Below are positions 1 through 13,433 of a DNA stretch of 64,000 bases, piece by piece. The DNA lies in assembly GCF_014839805.1 (NCBI RefSeq), contig NC_051129.1, forward strand, positions 12,590,920 to 12,654,919, read 5' to 3'. The notes under the pieces were generated by a model. That model had not been told where the DNA came from, did not search any database, and was given only the letters and a program-made list of their open reading frames with translations. The position numbers and the translations under genes were made by a program. Source of the stretch: Manduca sexta (lineage: Eukaryota > Arthropoda > Insecta > Lepidoptera > Sphingidae). The stretch's first letter is position 1. Each line of letters begins with the position of its first letter.

Positions 1-3000
1 GAATAATACGGGCTATAGTGTCATGCAGTTTATTAGAATATAAAGTTCAAAATGGCGGGACTGTTATTGGAGAACTGTAGCGCTTACCATCAATACTTTG
101 TAAAATATAAGATGAACTCTGTGACATTGATAAAAAAATTATTTTGCGGATTTTATCGCGGCTTTAACATAACGCGTAACAATTCATTCTTTCGCGTCCC
201 AATTTATTCATTAATTTTATTCAACTAACATTCGCGTACACATGTAATCATTATGCAAATCTGTGACAGTTGTTAATTATAAGACGCCAAAAATTTCGTA
301 TTTTTAGACGGTGAGATGTGCACGAATGAATATAATGCTTCAATAGTTCAACTGCAGTAATGATGACGCGCCTAATTATAGGTTATAAGGTATATATTTG
401 AATAGCAAAATAAATCGAATTGAAATAATTATTTTAAATCAAAAATTAATGTGTACAATTCTAAAACAACTTTAAAGGAATAAAAATTTGACTGCTGATA
501 AAATTTTTGAAATATTATTAGCTAGATATTATTAATTATCAACACAAATATGTGGAATTGTAACAATAATCGATACGAATTGTTAATTTTTAACATGAAT
601 TTGACAGTCATCACAGAGCTCATCCTGAATTTTGTAACATATAACGAGCACCCTGTACATTCAATCGTATAAAAAAATGAGCTACTTATCAAAGTTCAGT
701 AAAGAAATTTCAATTTCAAAAAGCGTACGTAACCTTAAATAGCTTTAACAACGTAAACCTTTTCTTCGTATTTATATTTTATTTAAATTAAATTCTAATA
801 ATGAATTAAAAATCTCAATTAACATACGGATTTGAATCTTGTATTTTAATTAAAATAGTGCACTCTAAGCAAATGCTAATTGGTGAGCTTTTAAGGCTCC
901 GCTACATATAAAGAGCTTTTAAGTTCATTTTATGAGCTTAATTAACGTATACGATTTTGTCACTTGATTAGAATTAAATTTTATTATTATTAAATAACTC
1001 ATTGGCTTAGCGGATAATCCACGTTTTTGAGACGTGGGAGAAGCTTTTAAAAATAATTATGGAATGTTATACATTAGGCATACTAATTCTCTACTGATAA
1101 AAAAAAATATTAAATTATTGTTTTTTTTTTCTTACATATATCAAGTTTGTTAAAACCAATCTTGCGCAGATCTCTTAGATTCGAAATTGTTTAAATTTAT
1201 TGGGTTTTGCTTTTCTGACTACTGCTTGCATTTAGACATAAGTTAATGCATACCTAAGTAGTAGGACATTAGTTCTAAAATAACAGGCGTTGAGTCCGTT
1301 AATGGAGTCGAAACAGCTGATTGAGGCACGCCAACCGACTGCCCGTTAAATTTAATAGTGATCAGCATCTTAGACTACCAATTTATTCAAATAATTTATA
1401 TTAATAATGATTCTTTGATTTAATCAGTTTTCTCATATCATTTTAAGATAAAGAGAGACAAAATTTAAGAACATTAAAATAGCATAAACATCTTTCACTA
1501 TAGAAATTCAATAAGCAAAAGTTAAAAATAACATCAATGACTCAAACCCACTGCCGTGTATTATATAAATCTAGCACAAACGTTGTGTACGTAACAAAAT
1601 AATATTGTACATAAATGTGTTATCAAAAATTTCTTACCGTTACATCTTCTATACGTAACTGAATCAACGGCCAAGCTCCCACGACCTCGGAGTTACATTT
1701 CGCTGTGCTCTATCCAATTTTACTTCCTAGTACATTCGAAAATAAACCCTAACTCATTCGCATACAGATAATAATAGCTATGGCAATAACAGCACCCATT
1801 CAACACCGATGTCTCTAGCACACATACACACCTTAACACCTCGGATTAGGCGTGTGTGAGTGCAGCGTATTGAATGAATGTTTATTGTTGTTTGAGTGGA
1901 GACTCTAAGATATTCAAATAAGGTTCGGTTTTGGTTGTGCGTGTGGACATGTGTGGGTGTATTGACCAATATTAATAAGGTACTGGCTGGATGGGAGGTC
2001 GCGGCCCAGTCGACAGGTGACGCGTAGATGCGCCTTCAATTGTGAGCATGTGTGCGTGGAATGTCAGAGTTTATGGATTGAGACAGCGATGTACTAGGCT
2101 CGAGATTTATTTGATTACGATTCTTTTAAGTTAGATATGCAATTATATACTCTATTTAGGAAAGTTATTGGGAATTAAATTGCACTTTAACGTTAATACG
2201 TTCTATATTTATACTAATCGAAGAATTAATAATTGTGTCATCAGTTTTATTTACAAAGAAATATTTTTTTATCCAAATATAGTGTTTATTATTCTTAATC
2301 AACATTTTTTTACTTGACACCGCTACAGTATTAAAATTTGTGCTGTACATGTTTTTATTAAACAATGTGTACGGATGACATAAAAATCAGTTTCCATATT
2401 GAATTTAAACCTATTTAAATTATGTCTCTTCGTCGTCTAAACAAAGTATAAAAATTATTCGAATAACTTTAAATTAAATAAAAAAAATCCCTATATTTAA
2501 ATTTCAAGGACAACAATCAACCTAAATAACAATTATGTCCACTCTATATTTTGAAAAAACAATTAATTAAAACCACAAATAACTCTACACTTGCATACGA
2601 ACTGCTCCCACTACACCACCGCCCTATTATGTGACAGTGCGCACGAGTGTTCCGCTGCAGGTGAACACTCGCTTGTGTGTGTGAGGTCACCGCGTCCTAT
2701 GTGTGTGTACAATGCGTCCACACAAGAATTAGAGAGTAACATGATCTCTGCCATTAAAAATTATAATAAACACCGAATTTGGTAGCAATTTAATATCAAA
2801 TCACGAATCGAGATATCCAATAAGAGTACTACGCTTTTACAGCTGTCGTAAAATTAAAACTTGATTGTTATTGTACAGATAGAGTTTCTTCATAGGTTGA
2901 GTGCACTTAGCGAACATTTTAAGGACAGGGTTTGATACCACGATAGAAAAAAATACGTTTTTGGTTCGAAAAAAATTGAGTGCACCTGATCGGATTAGAA

Positions 3001-3531
3001 AATATAATAGGTCTATTCTATATGACAATTTATTAAAAAAAACCTTTAAATTAAAAATAATTCGGACTCTTATTATTAATTGGTTACTGTGAAAAGTATA
3101 CAATGACGGAGAGAGAGATTTTGGAACGTTCACGTATTCATTTGTTTCTTATTATTTTTACACAACGTACGCGCCGTTTTTCGAACGATAACAGAAGTGA
3201 TCGCAGAATAGATACAAAATACCGACAATAAGTTCGTACTGGGTTTGAGTGTGAGATAAAAATGTCCACGTACCTGACACCATTCACCCAAAACCCGTAT
3301 ATTAGTCTAATTAGGACTATATTTGTAACTTGTGATTACTTATATTATCATATACTTAATTATGTAATCTATACGTTCCAATCTACCTAAAAATAGCATG
3401 ATGTTTTTATGTATTATTTATTCTCAACGAATTGCTCTATATTCATATTAATTTATCTCTAAAATAATGAAGAATTTATTTAAATTTTTTTATTAATTAA
3501 GCGACACATAGATAATCCGGTTTAGATTTTA
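1..3531. other. AT-rich non-coding DNA, no gene recognised
   Basis: Only short chance frames are present, with stops throughout. A patch near 1680-2080 and 2590-2720 is richer in GT/AC dinucleotides. The first 200 bases resemble in part a repeat also seen at 20650-20780. It may be intron of the knirps-family gene if the first-finger exon lies further upstream; that is inference. Confidence 0.6.
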
Positions 3532-3822
3532 CTAGCTTTTGCTCGTGGCTTCGTTTGCGTGAAAAAGTTTTTCTTGGATCAAAGTGCTGCTTTATATTTT
3601 TCTGGGATTAAAATTAGCCTATAGCACTTAGGAACAATGTAGCTTCCTATTATTTATTTCCATTTCATCTATGAAGCAGAGATGAGCAAGATAGGAGCAT
3701 CAAAGAAATCTATTACAGTAAACCAATACAACAGTAAATTAGAAAAAAAAAATCGGCTAAGTAGTTCGTGAGATTAGCGCGTTTAAACAAACAAACTCTT
3801 CAGCTTTATATATTAGTATAGA
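3532..3822 (-). mobile_element. Short non-autonomous Helitron
   Basis: On the minus strand the element starts with TC and ends with CTAG, and it is flanked by A and T (T at 3823, A at 3531), the Helitron insertion signature. The 5' end carries the agctgaagagtttgtttg motif shared with the element at 49044-50050. A GC-rich, hairpin-capable stretch precedes CTAG. It is 291 bp with no coding capacity. Confidence 0.85.
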
Positions 3823-4066
3823 TATGTGTCCGAGATAATTAAGTCACTTGCTTGATCACATGTGACACGTTTGCTGCTATTTTTAAATTTGAATAACAAA
3901 GCTCTCCATGATACCGCTCTGCCCTCGTCTTTCCATTATTATCATTAACTACATGAATTCTATTGCTGAAAATATGACTCCCATTATGATCATAGCTTTT
4001 CTTATGTGAGCCATGAAGCAATGTAGAACTGTTTCCTTGCACCTTAGAGGATATTGTTATTGCCTA

Positions 4067-4564
4067 CTAGCTTCCGCCCGCAGCTTCGCCCGCGTGGATT
4101 TCGGGTTTCAAAAATGGAGAAGGTGCTCAATTTGTCGGGATGTTTTTTTAATTTATGGTGGTATGCAGGTGGTCCGATTGTCCGGTCAGGGTCTGATGAT
4201 GGGATCCTGGTGAAATCGAAGGAACTTTTAACCATTAAGGTTGCACACGAAATGACGGAAGCTTAAAAATGGAGTAACTTCTCCCGTTTTCCCAACATTT
4301 TCCATCACTGCTATGCTCCTATTAATTGTAGCGTGATGAAAAGTATACTATAACCAGCTCAGGAGTATGAAAAATAATTGTACCAAGTTAAGTTAAAATC
4401 CGTCGAGTAGTTTTTGTTTCTATAACGGTTATACAGACAGACAGACAAAAAATTTACTAATTGCATTTTTGGCATCAGTGTCGATCCCTAATCACCCCCA
4501 GTTATTTTGGAAATATATTTAATGTACAGAATTGACCTCTCTACAGATTTATTATAAGTATAGA
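4067..4564 (-). mobile_element. Non-autonomous Helitron, second subfamily
   Basis: Minus-strand TC at the 4564 side and CTAG at 4067-4070, flanked by A and T. The subterminal cgcgggcgaagctgcgggcg palindrome-like stretch is typical of the 3' end. The interior differs from the 3532 copy, with a short CAGA repeat near 4434-4446. The frames of 60-70 codons within it are chance. Confidence 0.8.
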
Positions 4565-4679
4565 TATGCAAAAGTAGCTCAAAAATTGTCCATAACGAAA
4601 ACATGCATTTTAAAGTAAAACAAAAGAAATAATATCGTGAAGCCAACCAAATAACTAATGATATATTAAATTTTGTGAC

Positions 4680-5052
4680 TGTTCAATTTAGTCGGGTCCG
4701 CGATATCACATTTGTTGAGTTTCAGAACGCGACATATCATTATTATATTCTGTGCTCCAACGCACACTGCTTTGATGTTAGGAACACACCTACATTGCTT
4801 AGACAACAGTGAACTTTATACAATAGCAATAAAGCTCAAATTGACTCTACGTATTAGTTAGAAAACGTTTGTATGGGAAATAGAAAAATGCTGTTTTGAG
4901 GATTTTCCCGGCAATTATTCGAATTTTTCTCACCTTTTAAACCTTCCCTAGACCTCCACGAATAATTCAAGACCAAGATAAAATAAATCCGTTCAGCCGT
5001 TCTCGAGTTTTAGCGAGACTAACGAACAGCAATTAATTTTTATATATATAGA
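4680..5052 (-). mobile_element. 5' part of a Helitron related to 16438-17494
   Basis: From 5052 leftward the minus strand reads closely like the first ~300 bases of the Helitron at 16438, including the atcaattgctgttcgttag-like start and the 'aactcgagaacggctgaacg' motif. The 3' terminus with CTAG is missing, so the copy is truncated. Confidence 0.75.
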
Positions 5053-5059
5053 TATGAGA

Positions 5060-5310
5060 CCACCTACGTGACGTAGATGTATTAGATGCAATGACTATCG
5101 CGCTAAGATTCGAATCCAAGCCGGGTTCGAATCCTGAGTTGGGCCGTGATGTTGGGTTCTCTGTTGAATATCAACCCTAAGTCTGGTAATGTGCCTGGCA
5201 AATGAAAATATTCCTATCCCTTGGGACTTAATCTAACTAGCGAAATTTGGGTATTTTACACCTCTACCTATCCTTGAAAGAGTGATGCTATGCATGTATG
5301 TTTATCCAAC
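5060..5310 (+). repeat. tRNA-derived SINE-like copy
   Basis: A tRNA-like head with a B-box (gggttcgaatcc near 5124-5135) is followed by a diverged version of the tail seen in the other SINE copies here (for example 39637-39873). It abuts the Helitron end at 5052. Confidence 0.55.
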
Positions 5311-7403
5311 CTAATGTGTATTGGCTGAAGATAATATGTGCGATGCACATATTATCGATATGCGATGAGAGTTTATGGATAGAAGTCAATATACAATAAA
5401 GTCTCTACATCTGTTGTATAAAAAATAACACAGGTCAAAAAATATCCTCATTTCTAATTCAGTCTAGATAATCTCCATGCACCTGTTTCTAGTCTATTTA
5501 TTATCTGAGCTAGCAATTACCAAAGTTTACCGTGTCATTTACTATTGCAAATGTAATAATCGAGACGCCAAAAACAGAAGAGTATGACCTTAACATATCC
5601 AGGTTAAATGACTACTCATGTCTCTAGCGGATTATTCTTTGACTGAACTGAAATTTATTTGATACGATGACGTCAGACGTCGCATTTAACGATATAATAT
5701 TAGTTTTATTTTGGTTTGATATTTATTATGTTAATTATAGTACTAAAAGCAGGTATTATGTTTAAAAATGAATGACTATACACAGGTCGTTCATTTTATA
5801 TTTAACGCCTGGCCATATGCAGAATTCACAAACAAATAACTTTGAATTAAAAAGACTTAGACGTAGGACCCTTGCCTCGAGGACACGGTTGGTATTGCCG
5901 ATGTACTTGCAGTCTTTTGTAATGCTGTGAGGCTGTCCTTATTCGGTAGACCAATACATGCGCCAAGCCCTGCGCTGCTCAAATCGCCTGGTACTACATA
6001 ACTACAACGTATTATGATCTATATTACATCTGAATAGAGTGACTATTATACTGAATCTTATACATACGACCATGGTCGTTATACAGTGGGAAAATAAATA
6101 GGGAACAAAACCGAAACTAAGGAACAAAATCAAACTTATAACAATCATATTTATTTCTTTTTTTTAGTTCATAGGCTTGTCCTCATATCATTATTAGACG
6201 GCACAAACATTAAAAGTATTCTAAATACACATAAATATAAAGGTGTGGAAAAACGTATGACGTGTTTACCTTTTTATTTCTTTATAGTACATTATATTTA
6301 TATTATAATAAATATATACCGTCCAGAAGGCAATATATTTATATGAAATATATTATAAATATAACCAGTCACAGAATGACCCACACGCCACAACAGTGTT
6401 TTATGCCATTTTTTATTGTTAGAGCACTTCGATAGTAGGTGATGGCAACACTTTCACCCACTCGATTCTCACGCTGTCCAGTCATTAAGTTTTTTATATA
6501 TATGTATAAGGAAATGTGTATCGTTTGCGGTTTGTCTGTTTCCTTATTTTGTTGTTCTTTGTGATAATTACTGTTCTAAATATATGTGTAATTAGATCGC
6601 TACGTTTTATTTGACAGAGCAATGAGCAGCATTTCAGTATTTGGAATAGTATTTTTAGTTGTATCGAGTGAGATGGTTAACATATTATTATAAACCTTTT
6701 TATTTAATAAATAATTCTTAAATATAATAATATAGGCTCTATTATAATTATTTGTTAATTATTTTTATTAACACTACAAATAAGAATGTGGGGAAGAGAA
6801 TAAGTTTAAATATTTTTTTTAAAAATGTGTCTCTCGGACATAAACGTTCATGCAAAATAACTACTTATTAATATTATGACAACACTTATGCGAAGTTTTA
6901 TTAAACTGAAACAGAGGTATTTCTGCCTATGTACAAAAAAAGGTAAAAGGCGTCATGTTTGTATATAAAAATAAAACAATTATTACTATATAAATATTCT
7001 GGTAAGTAAAAATTAATCCTAGGTACAAATAAAACCAAAATGCATAACATGCGTTAATAAAAATCGCAAACCTTGATATCGACCGCATCATCTAAACGGC
7101 TATCTAGCCTATAGCCGGTAATTGCAGGTTGTAGATCGATAATACGCTATAATTACACTATACTCGGTCATTAATACGTTACTTTATAATTTTGTAAAAT
7201 GCGACTCTGATAGAGTCGTTTGATCGACATGGGAATAGTGTGATCTAATTAATACTTGTTTTGTATTATTTCTATAGAGTTTGTAGCATCAAGATTTGTC
7301 TATGCATAACATACATTGGCTTATATTGGAAAAAAAAAACTATAAAAAATATATATCATAAATACGAGTTACGTATTCAGGTCTTTAATCACTGAAAGAA
7401 TTG
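5311..7403. other. AT-rich non-coding DNA, no gene recognised
   Basis: No coding pattern. Short low-complexity stretches (TA-rich near 6290-6370) and a probable old repeat patch around 5860-6000 and 7070-7140. Nothing assigned. Confidence 0.55.
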
Positions 7404-7592
7404 GCATAGGCGCAACTGTTGTTAATACTTTCCGCCATGCGAATTCCGTCCTATAATGTGATAAGGACGAGCCTATCGCCATTACAGGCATAAGTTTTAG
7501 ACTTCTGGCTGATTGAGTGGAAAACCCAATATCACAGCCCAACCTGAGAATCGAACCGGCGACCTCAGCTCTGCAATCGAACCATAATACGC
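7404..7592 (-). repeat. Diverged tRNA-derived SINE, family A
   Basis: Read on the minus strand it has the family A layout: tRNA-like head with B-box (gattctcaggttggg side), a gggttttcc.. segment, then the 'gataggctcg..' tail. Several substitutions; old copy. Confidence 0.6.
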
Positions 7593-8892
7593 CGAAACAG
7601 TCAAAAACATTTTATCACCGTCAAAAAATAATAACGACCTCACAAAACTATTACATCTTCGAAATAATAGGTCTATTAAACGATGCCGACTTATTCTGAT
7701 GAGTTAGCGACTATTCGTAATTTATCATAGCAGATTATGATCTAAATATTGTAATATGGCAGGCGGCTACTGGATGCCTCGGGCGCAAACTCTCTATATT
7801 TAATTACTATCGGAATTATTTATTGTATTTCGCGAATTGAATTTTTACACGTAATTTCAAGTGTATTTTATGTGAGAATTGATTATTTTTAAATTGATTT
7901 TTTTAGCTAAACGTAGAAATAAAAAATTCAATACTAGGTGTTGCGAATTACTATAATATATGTATACATTTTTTTCTTATATCTTTTTAAATTATCGGAT
8001 TATTATTTAAAGAATGAAAAATACCGATATAGGCCTTGCTTGAGACGATGGTATCACTTTTCATCATACTGTTAGAGGAATGAAGACTGCATTTATATCG
8101 TAGAGATAGATTTGAGACTATTTTATTCCCATGGCATTTCCTACATAACATAAAACACTGTGCAATAAAAAATAAACAGTTCGAACTCTATGACTCGACC
8201 TCCGAGATAATTAAAACAATTTAATTACAAGCATTTTTTTATTCGGAAATTATTTTCCTGCTCCAAAACGTCGGCAACATCAAAAGGTTTATAAGCAAAC
8301 AAGCTTATGTAACCAAAAATTGGTATATTAAAGCTCATCAAATTTATAATTACACCATTTAAATAATGAATGATGAACGTACGGACGAAATTTAAAATTC
8401 TTATTAATTATGGGCGTGAATCTAGTTTTTTCGCGTGATCGCACTCGTTTTTTATATGTAATAAATAAAATGTACAGAGTAATAATTATTTTGAAATTAA
8501 ATGTAGCGGGTTATGTTTTATACTATAATTAGTTGTATGCTTTGTTTGATATGTTTTAGAAAATTTACAGTTGATTGATCTGGTTGGATTAGTTTAAACT
8601 GATATTTAGAAATAATTTTAATAAATTATATTATTTTTGTTATTATCTATTTATTTTGAAAGTTGTTTTTTTTCTTTTTTATATATATTTTTAATATTAA
8701 CACATATAAGAACTTAAAAAAAAATAATCGCCGCATTATTATTACGGTCGTTTTTAGATTATATTTACTTTTTTCTTTCATAAAATTAGGATATAGAGTT
8801 TAGGAAAACTGTAAACTTATATGTAGTAAATTGAAAATGTTACTTTTCTAATTCGGTGGTAGATTGTTATGCTAGAAACCTTTCATACTTGC
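7593..8892. other. AT-rich non-coding DNA, nothing recognised
   Basis: Homopolymer-rich, no open frame of note, and no repeat that recurs elsewhere in the window. Confidence 0.5.
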
Positions 8893-9064
8893 ACGAAAAA
8901 GTGATCTCACTGCATCTGATGGTAAGTTGAGTGGGGTCCAATAGAATAACTGACGAGAGATGATTACCCCTCGGCAGTCGACACAATTATGCCGGCCTAC
9001 TGGAACCGAATATACAAAGGCTGATTCCGGAACATGACGCACTTACGTGGACCAATATGGCTGC
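8893..9064 (+). repeat. End fragment of the TIR element family at 46229-46695
   Basis: It contains the family's terminal block (ctgatggtaagt ... ggggtccaatag) and the following 'gacgagagatgattacccct...aattatgccggcct' segment. Other single-end fragments lie at 11049, 14945, 33876, 50201 and 54530. Confidence 0.6.
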
Positions 9065-9081
9065 TATCCTACATAAACATT

Positions 9082-9328
9082 ACATCACGCATTTTATCCC
9101 CGAAGGGGTATGCAGAGGCGCAACTAGGGCACCCACTTTTCGCCAAGTATGTTCCGTCCCATGATGTGATAGGGGGCGAGTCTATCGCCATATCGGGCAC
9201 AAATTCCTGACTCCGGGCTGATACTGAGCAGAAAAACCCAAATATCACTTTGCCCGACCCGGGATTCGAACCCAGGACCTCAGAGCGCTATTGTACCGGA
9301 CGTGCAATACAACTACGCCACCGAGGCT
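9082..9328 (-). repeat. tRNA-derived SINE, family A, near full length
   Basis: On the minus strand: tRNA-like head (gcctcggtggcgtagttgta), B-box near 9270 (gggttcgaatcccgggtcgg), the ctgctcagtatcagcccgg core, and the tail with 'gataggctcgccccctatca', ending near 'gggataaaatgcgtgatg'. The frame overlapping the next SINE is chance. Confidence 0.8.
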
Positions 9329-9447
9329 GATATCCTGCATATATAAAATATATCCTATCACTAGCGAAACCGTCTGGGTAGTTACCTCTATTCTTTATTT
9401 TTATCGCAAATATTATGCAAGTATGTTATATGATGTTAAGTGTGTAA

Positions 9448-9772
9448 GCAGCGATAGCCTAGTTGGGTGTGGAACGGACTGCCAAGACGAATGTCCGCAG
9501 GTTCAAATCCCAAGGGCACACGCCTCTAACTTTTCTAAAAAAATCATGTGTGTATTCTTTGTGAATTTATCGTTCGCTTTAACGGTGAAGGAAAAACATT
9601 GTGAGGAAACCTGCACATCTGAGAAGTTCTCTATAGGAATTTCGAAGGTGTGTGAAGTCTACTAATCCGCACTAGGTCAGCGTGGTGGGCTAAGGCCTAA
9701 TCCCTCTCAGTAGTAGAGGAGGCCCGTGCTCAGCAGTGGGCAAGTATATAATACAGGGCTGATATTATTATG
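9448..9772 (+). repeat. tRNA-derived SINE, family C, full length
   Basis: The head has an A-box-like tagcctagttggg and a B-box ggttcaaatcc (near 9502). The conserved body runs to the (ATT)n-type 3' end after 'cagggctgat'. At least ten other copies are in this window. The 124-codon frame at 9291-9665 is read-through of SINE sequence, not a gene. Confidence 0.88.
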
Positions 9773-11048
9773 TGTTATATGGTGTTATAAAGAGTGTTCA
9801 CTTCTCGGTAGGCAACAGCTTGGTTGTACCTTAGACATTGCTTTAGTCCATGGACTGCAGATGCTGCTTACCATCAGGCGGATCACTCGGTCTACCTACT
9901 AAGGCAATAAAAAAATGGTATATTGTTCACGAGTACATTGCAATACTATTTGTTCCCATTAACCTCACAAAAAATATAACGTAGCATTACATTAAAACAG
10001 ACACGGCAGTAATGATATCCAATTATCAATAAGCCACGCTCGAATTTCAATAGACGGACTGACAAGCCGAAAAATTATTATAAATATTCTTGTATTATAT
10101 ATGTGATGGAAACAATTACTTGGCGGTCTGTGTGGTGCAAGGCATCGACTTTTTTATAAGATGATAATTCAAATTCTGTACTTCGAAATTTTTCTTTTGT
10201 ATACCCATTTGGTTTATAATCTAAACATGTAACAATTAGAATGTGGCAGTTAGAAAGTTTCTTAAGACGCTAATGTATTAGAATAAATACTAATTTAAAG
10301 TTAGAAGAAATGTTAATGTATATTTTTTACTTATATTCTTAAATATCGGGAAACGTTTAATCCTTATGATTAACAATTTCAATGGTTGTTTTTATTATAT
10401 TTTTTATTATATATATATTTGAGTTTTTTTGCATCCCCATTTACCGTTGGTTACCAGTTCAAATCCTTTTGCATAGATTCAAGGTCCAAACTGAAAGACT
10501 TAAAAGATTTTTTTATCCTAGAGAGTTGTTACAACGCATCGCTCCCGCTTATTACTTATACCATACATATAGTACCATCTGGTAGTCCGCACTTGATTGA
10601 TATTGAATTCGTAACGAATCCCAAAGTGATTTTTTGACAGCCAATATTTATTAGAAGATACTGTTACAATTATTTTAATTCTCTTTGTGAATTATTATTT
10701 TCATTTCCTACGTTATTGGATGTTCGGATTGTTATGGTCTAAAATATTGATAATAGCTTTTTATGAGATTTTTTAATTCATACATAAATTTGTTTTCTAC
10801 ACTATTAATTTTCGTAGGCTGTCAATAGAGACTAATAATTGACTTGATTTTTTTGAGGTAGCAAAAACTAACTTGTGGGTCAACTAGCTGTTGCTTTCTA
10901 TAAACATTATTAGATAGGCCTCTTGTATGCGAGAATTCGAGGGTTAAGATATTTTCTTGAACGGGCGCGAAAAAGGGTCTCCATTGCTTGATAATATATA
11001 AAGTTGCGTTCAGTTAGTGTCGATCGACGAGAATAGTTGTTTAATAGA
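9773..11048. other. AT-rich non-coding DNA
   Basis: No gene. Short frames at 10382-10637 have no recognisable domain and overlap each other in different frames. A weak repeat-like patch follows the SINE at 9820-9905. Confidence 0.5.
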
Positions 11049-11105
11049 ATATCGACTGATGAGAGACGATTACCCATCGCCAGTCAAAACAATTATGCCG
11101 GCCTA
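11049..11105 (+). repeat. Fragment of the 46229-type TIR element
   Basis: About 57 bases match the 'gacgagagatgattacccct...aattatgccggcct' block of that family. It lies directly before a family A SINE, the same order as at 8893-9328. Confidence 0.5.
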
Positions 11106-11128
11106 TTTTGAATGGGTTATAAATTGAC

Positions 11129-11370
11129 TGCCTTCATGGTTTAGTTGTATTGCGTACGCAGGACGATCACTGCTCTCTGGTCCCAGGTTTGAATCCAGGG
11201 TTGGAAAAAGTACTGTTTGGGATTTCCTGCTATAGTTGGTATTTATGCCCGATATGGCGATAGGCTTGCTCCCTATCACATCATGGGACGGAACACGCTT
11301 TGCAATTATTGTAGGTGACCTGGTTACACCTTTACCTACCTCTTCGGGGATATATTTTTATGTGTGTGTG
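11129..11370 (+). repeat. tRNA-derived SINE, family A
   Basis: tRNA-like head, B-box near 11188 (ggtttgaatccagggttgg), then the core and the tail with 'gataggcttgctccctatca' and 'catcatgggacggaacac'. Confidence 0.75.
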
Positions 11371-11520
11371 TATTATGTGTTATTAATGTCGGCCGCCAAA
11401 AACATAGTGCAAACACTCTTAAGCGCTGGTATAAAGAAAGTTATAGCCACTACTGGGTATTGTAAGACCCAATACCAAATGTCTCATGTTGACTAGCACC
11501 AGCAGCGACCTTAACTATGC

Positions 11521-11880
11521 AACAGTGGTGAAAGATCCATAAAACCGATTCCTGTCGGCTTTCCTTTATGTAAAAGTTCTGTAGAATCCAATTATCATCA
11601 GAACGATTTGCAGACCATATATATGCGTATTACCTATATGTTGTGTCGGGTTGCTTTTTAGAAAATTTCACATTTCGCTAGTGCTATGCAAGGTTCTGGT
11701 CACTAATTATTGGAGAAGGCTTTTTACCAGATTTCCAAAGGCGGGTACGTTTTATTTGCCCCTTGAAAGCGCAAGGTACTTCGTAGCACATAGCCCTGCA
11801 GTTTTCCCCCGTTCACCGCCAAGTTTGGCACTGACTAGCAAAGGGCAATCCTATGCAGTATTTTGTAATTCTAAATAATA
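11521..11880 (+). repeat. Dispersed repeat H, copy 1
   Basis: Starts 'cagtggtgaaagatcc' and carries the segments 'cgattcctgtcggctttcc' and 'gcgatttgcaga'-like that recur at 11899 and, inverted, at 55983. Unclassified. Confidence 0.5.
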
Positions 11881-11898
11881 AATATTGCCATTGTTTAT

Positions 11899-12110
11899 AC
11901 CAGTGGTGAAGGGTCCATTTAACCCGATTCCTGCCGGCTTCCTTTAAGTAATTTATGTAAAGTCATTAGAGCGATTTGCAGACAGCATTTGTGTATATTA
12001 CTAATTATATGTTATATCAGGTTACCTTTAAAAAAACTTCACCCTTTAACACTTGTGTACTGGTTATTTTATCATGAAGCAGGCGGCTTCCTCGCCCCAT
12101 CATTCGTATA
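11899..12110 (+). repeat. Dispersed repeat H, copy 2 (direct neighbour of copy 1)
   Basis: Same start (ccagtggtgaagggtcc) and internal blocks as copy 1, at about 65-70% by eye. The two direct copies are separated by under 30 bases. Class unknown. Confidence 0.5.
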
Positions 12111-12439
12111 AAAATGGAACCGCCTGTATAAATATCTATTCTTCACTTTCGACCTATTGATTTATCATCAATAAAGATTAATAATAACAGTAGTTGTAAC
12201 GAGAAAGTGACCCCTCAGGCTAAAATACCAGTAGCGTATAATTAACAACGTATTTAAAGGTTTTACGGATCTATCGTTGTAATTACAACCTTTGTGAATG
12301 GTATTAAATATCATTTTGTGTTATTTATTGCTGAGAAACTACAATATGGTTAGGAGTTGGACAGCTTTGTAATATCTGGCACAGATATGGATAGAGTACG
12401 TTTTAGTTCACATGGATAATATGTAGAGATGTGTACTTG

Positions 12440-12797
12440 AACTGCTTCTGTGGCGTAGTTATAATGCGCACGCGTTATAAGTACTACTATCGCGGTAAGG
12501 TCCCGGGTTCGAAATTCAGGTCGGGCCAAAAATATTGTATCTGGGTTTTCAATCTCAAAAATTACTCAGTCGTACTCCGAAGTCAGGAAGATGTTGGTGC
12601 GATAGCCATTGGTTCTACGCCTGATCTCTCTCTGGTCATGTCGGATTGCCGTCTCACTGGACTTCAAGAGTGAAATGTGAACAACGAGTGCACTTAAATG
12701 TATTGCGAACGCACAAGTGCACTATAATATCTCCTGCGTGGCTGATCTCTGTTGAGATTGGCCACCGTGGCCAAAATTGGGTTAGGAAGCAATCATA
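12440..12797 (+). repeat. tRNA-derived SINE, family B
   Basis: tRNA-like head with B-box near 12508 (gggttcgaaattcaggtcgg), then a tail distinct from family A: 'ttactcagtcgtactccgaa', '..gatgttggtgcgatag', and a 3' part ending 'gagattggccaccgtggcc'. The head and first tail part match the copy at 59122. Confidence 0.7.
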
Positions 12798-13433
12798 AAT
12801 CACCACACTTTTAAAGTATTTTGCAAAAAAGATTTTGCTTAGTACGAGTGATTCGTATTAGAAATCCCATAAAAAATAGTAAAATAAGAAAATAATGTAA
12901 AGGAAACACAATTCTATATATCTTAACAATCAAATTCAGAGCTTCTTCTCCTGCAATTATAGTTGAAAATAAATAATTAAATATAAAACAACAGGAATAA
13001 CTCGGATAATCTCATTAAAAATCTAAATCGGGTAACATTCGACACGAGATTATCTGGACTCAACTATCGACTCTTCCCTAAGACTACGGTCAAAGGTAAT
13101 AACGCTGAATGTGTGATGAGAGGAGCGATAAGCGGTAGCGGGGCTCGTTATGCGATGTAATGCTTCTAAAACACGTGCGCCATGAAGCATTAATGTTTTT
13201 CGATTAAAAAGTCGTGTCTATAATATTTTAACAAATTTAAACATAGCCTTGATTAAGGTTTCGTGTGATACTCGAATATTTAATAATAATAAATACATTT
13301 ATATTTTAAAGATATGTATAGGAAATGTAAAATGAAAAAAAAATTAAAATACGCAGAAATAATAATATAACTATTAAACAGTCACATTAACAAATTATTA
13401 TTATTTTTAACATGATTACGTTAGGACGATAAA
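12798..13433. other. AT-rich non-coding DNA, nothing recognised
   Basis: No open frame or repeated block identified. A short CG-richer patch at 13080-13190 is of unknown nature. Confidence 0.5.

Noticed and set aside
9291..9665. 124-codon frame, with similar peptides at 35954-36154 and 51934-52176
   Set aside because: The shared peptide is translation of the family C SINE in the same frame, not a conserved protein.
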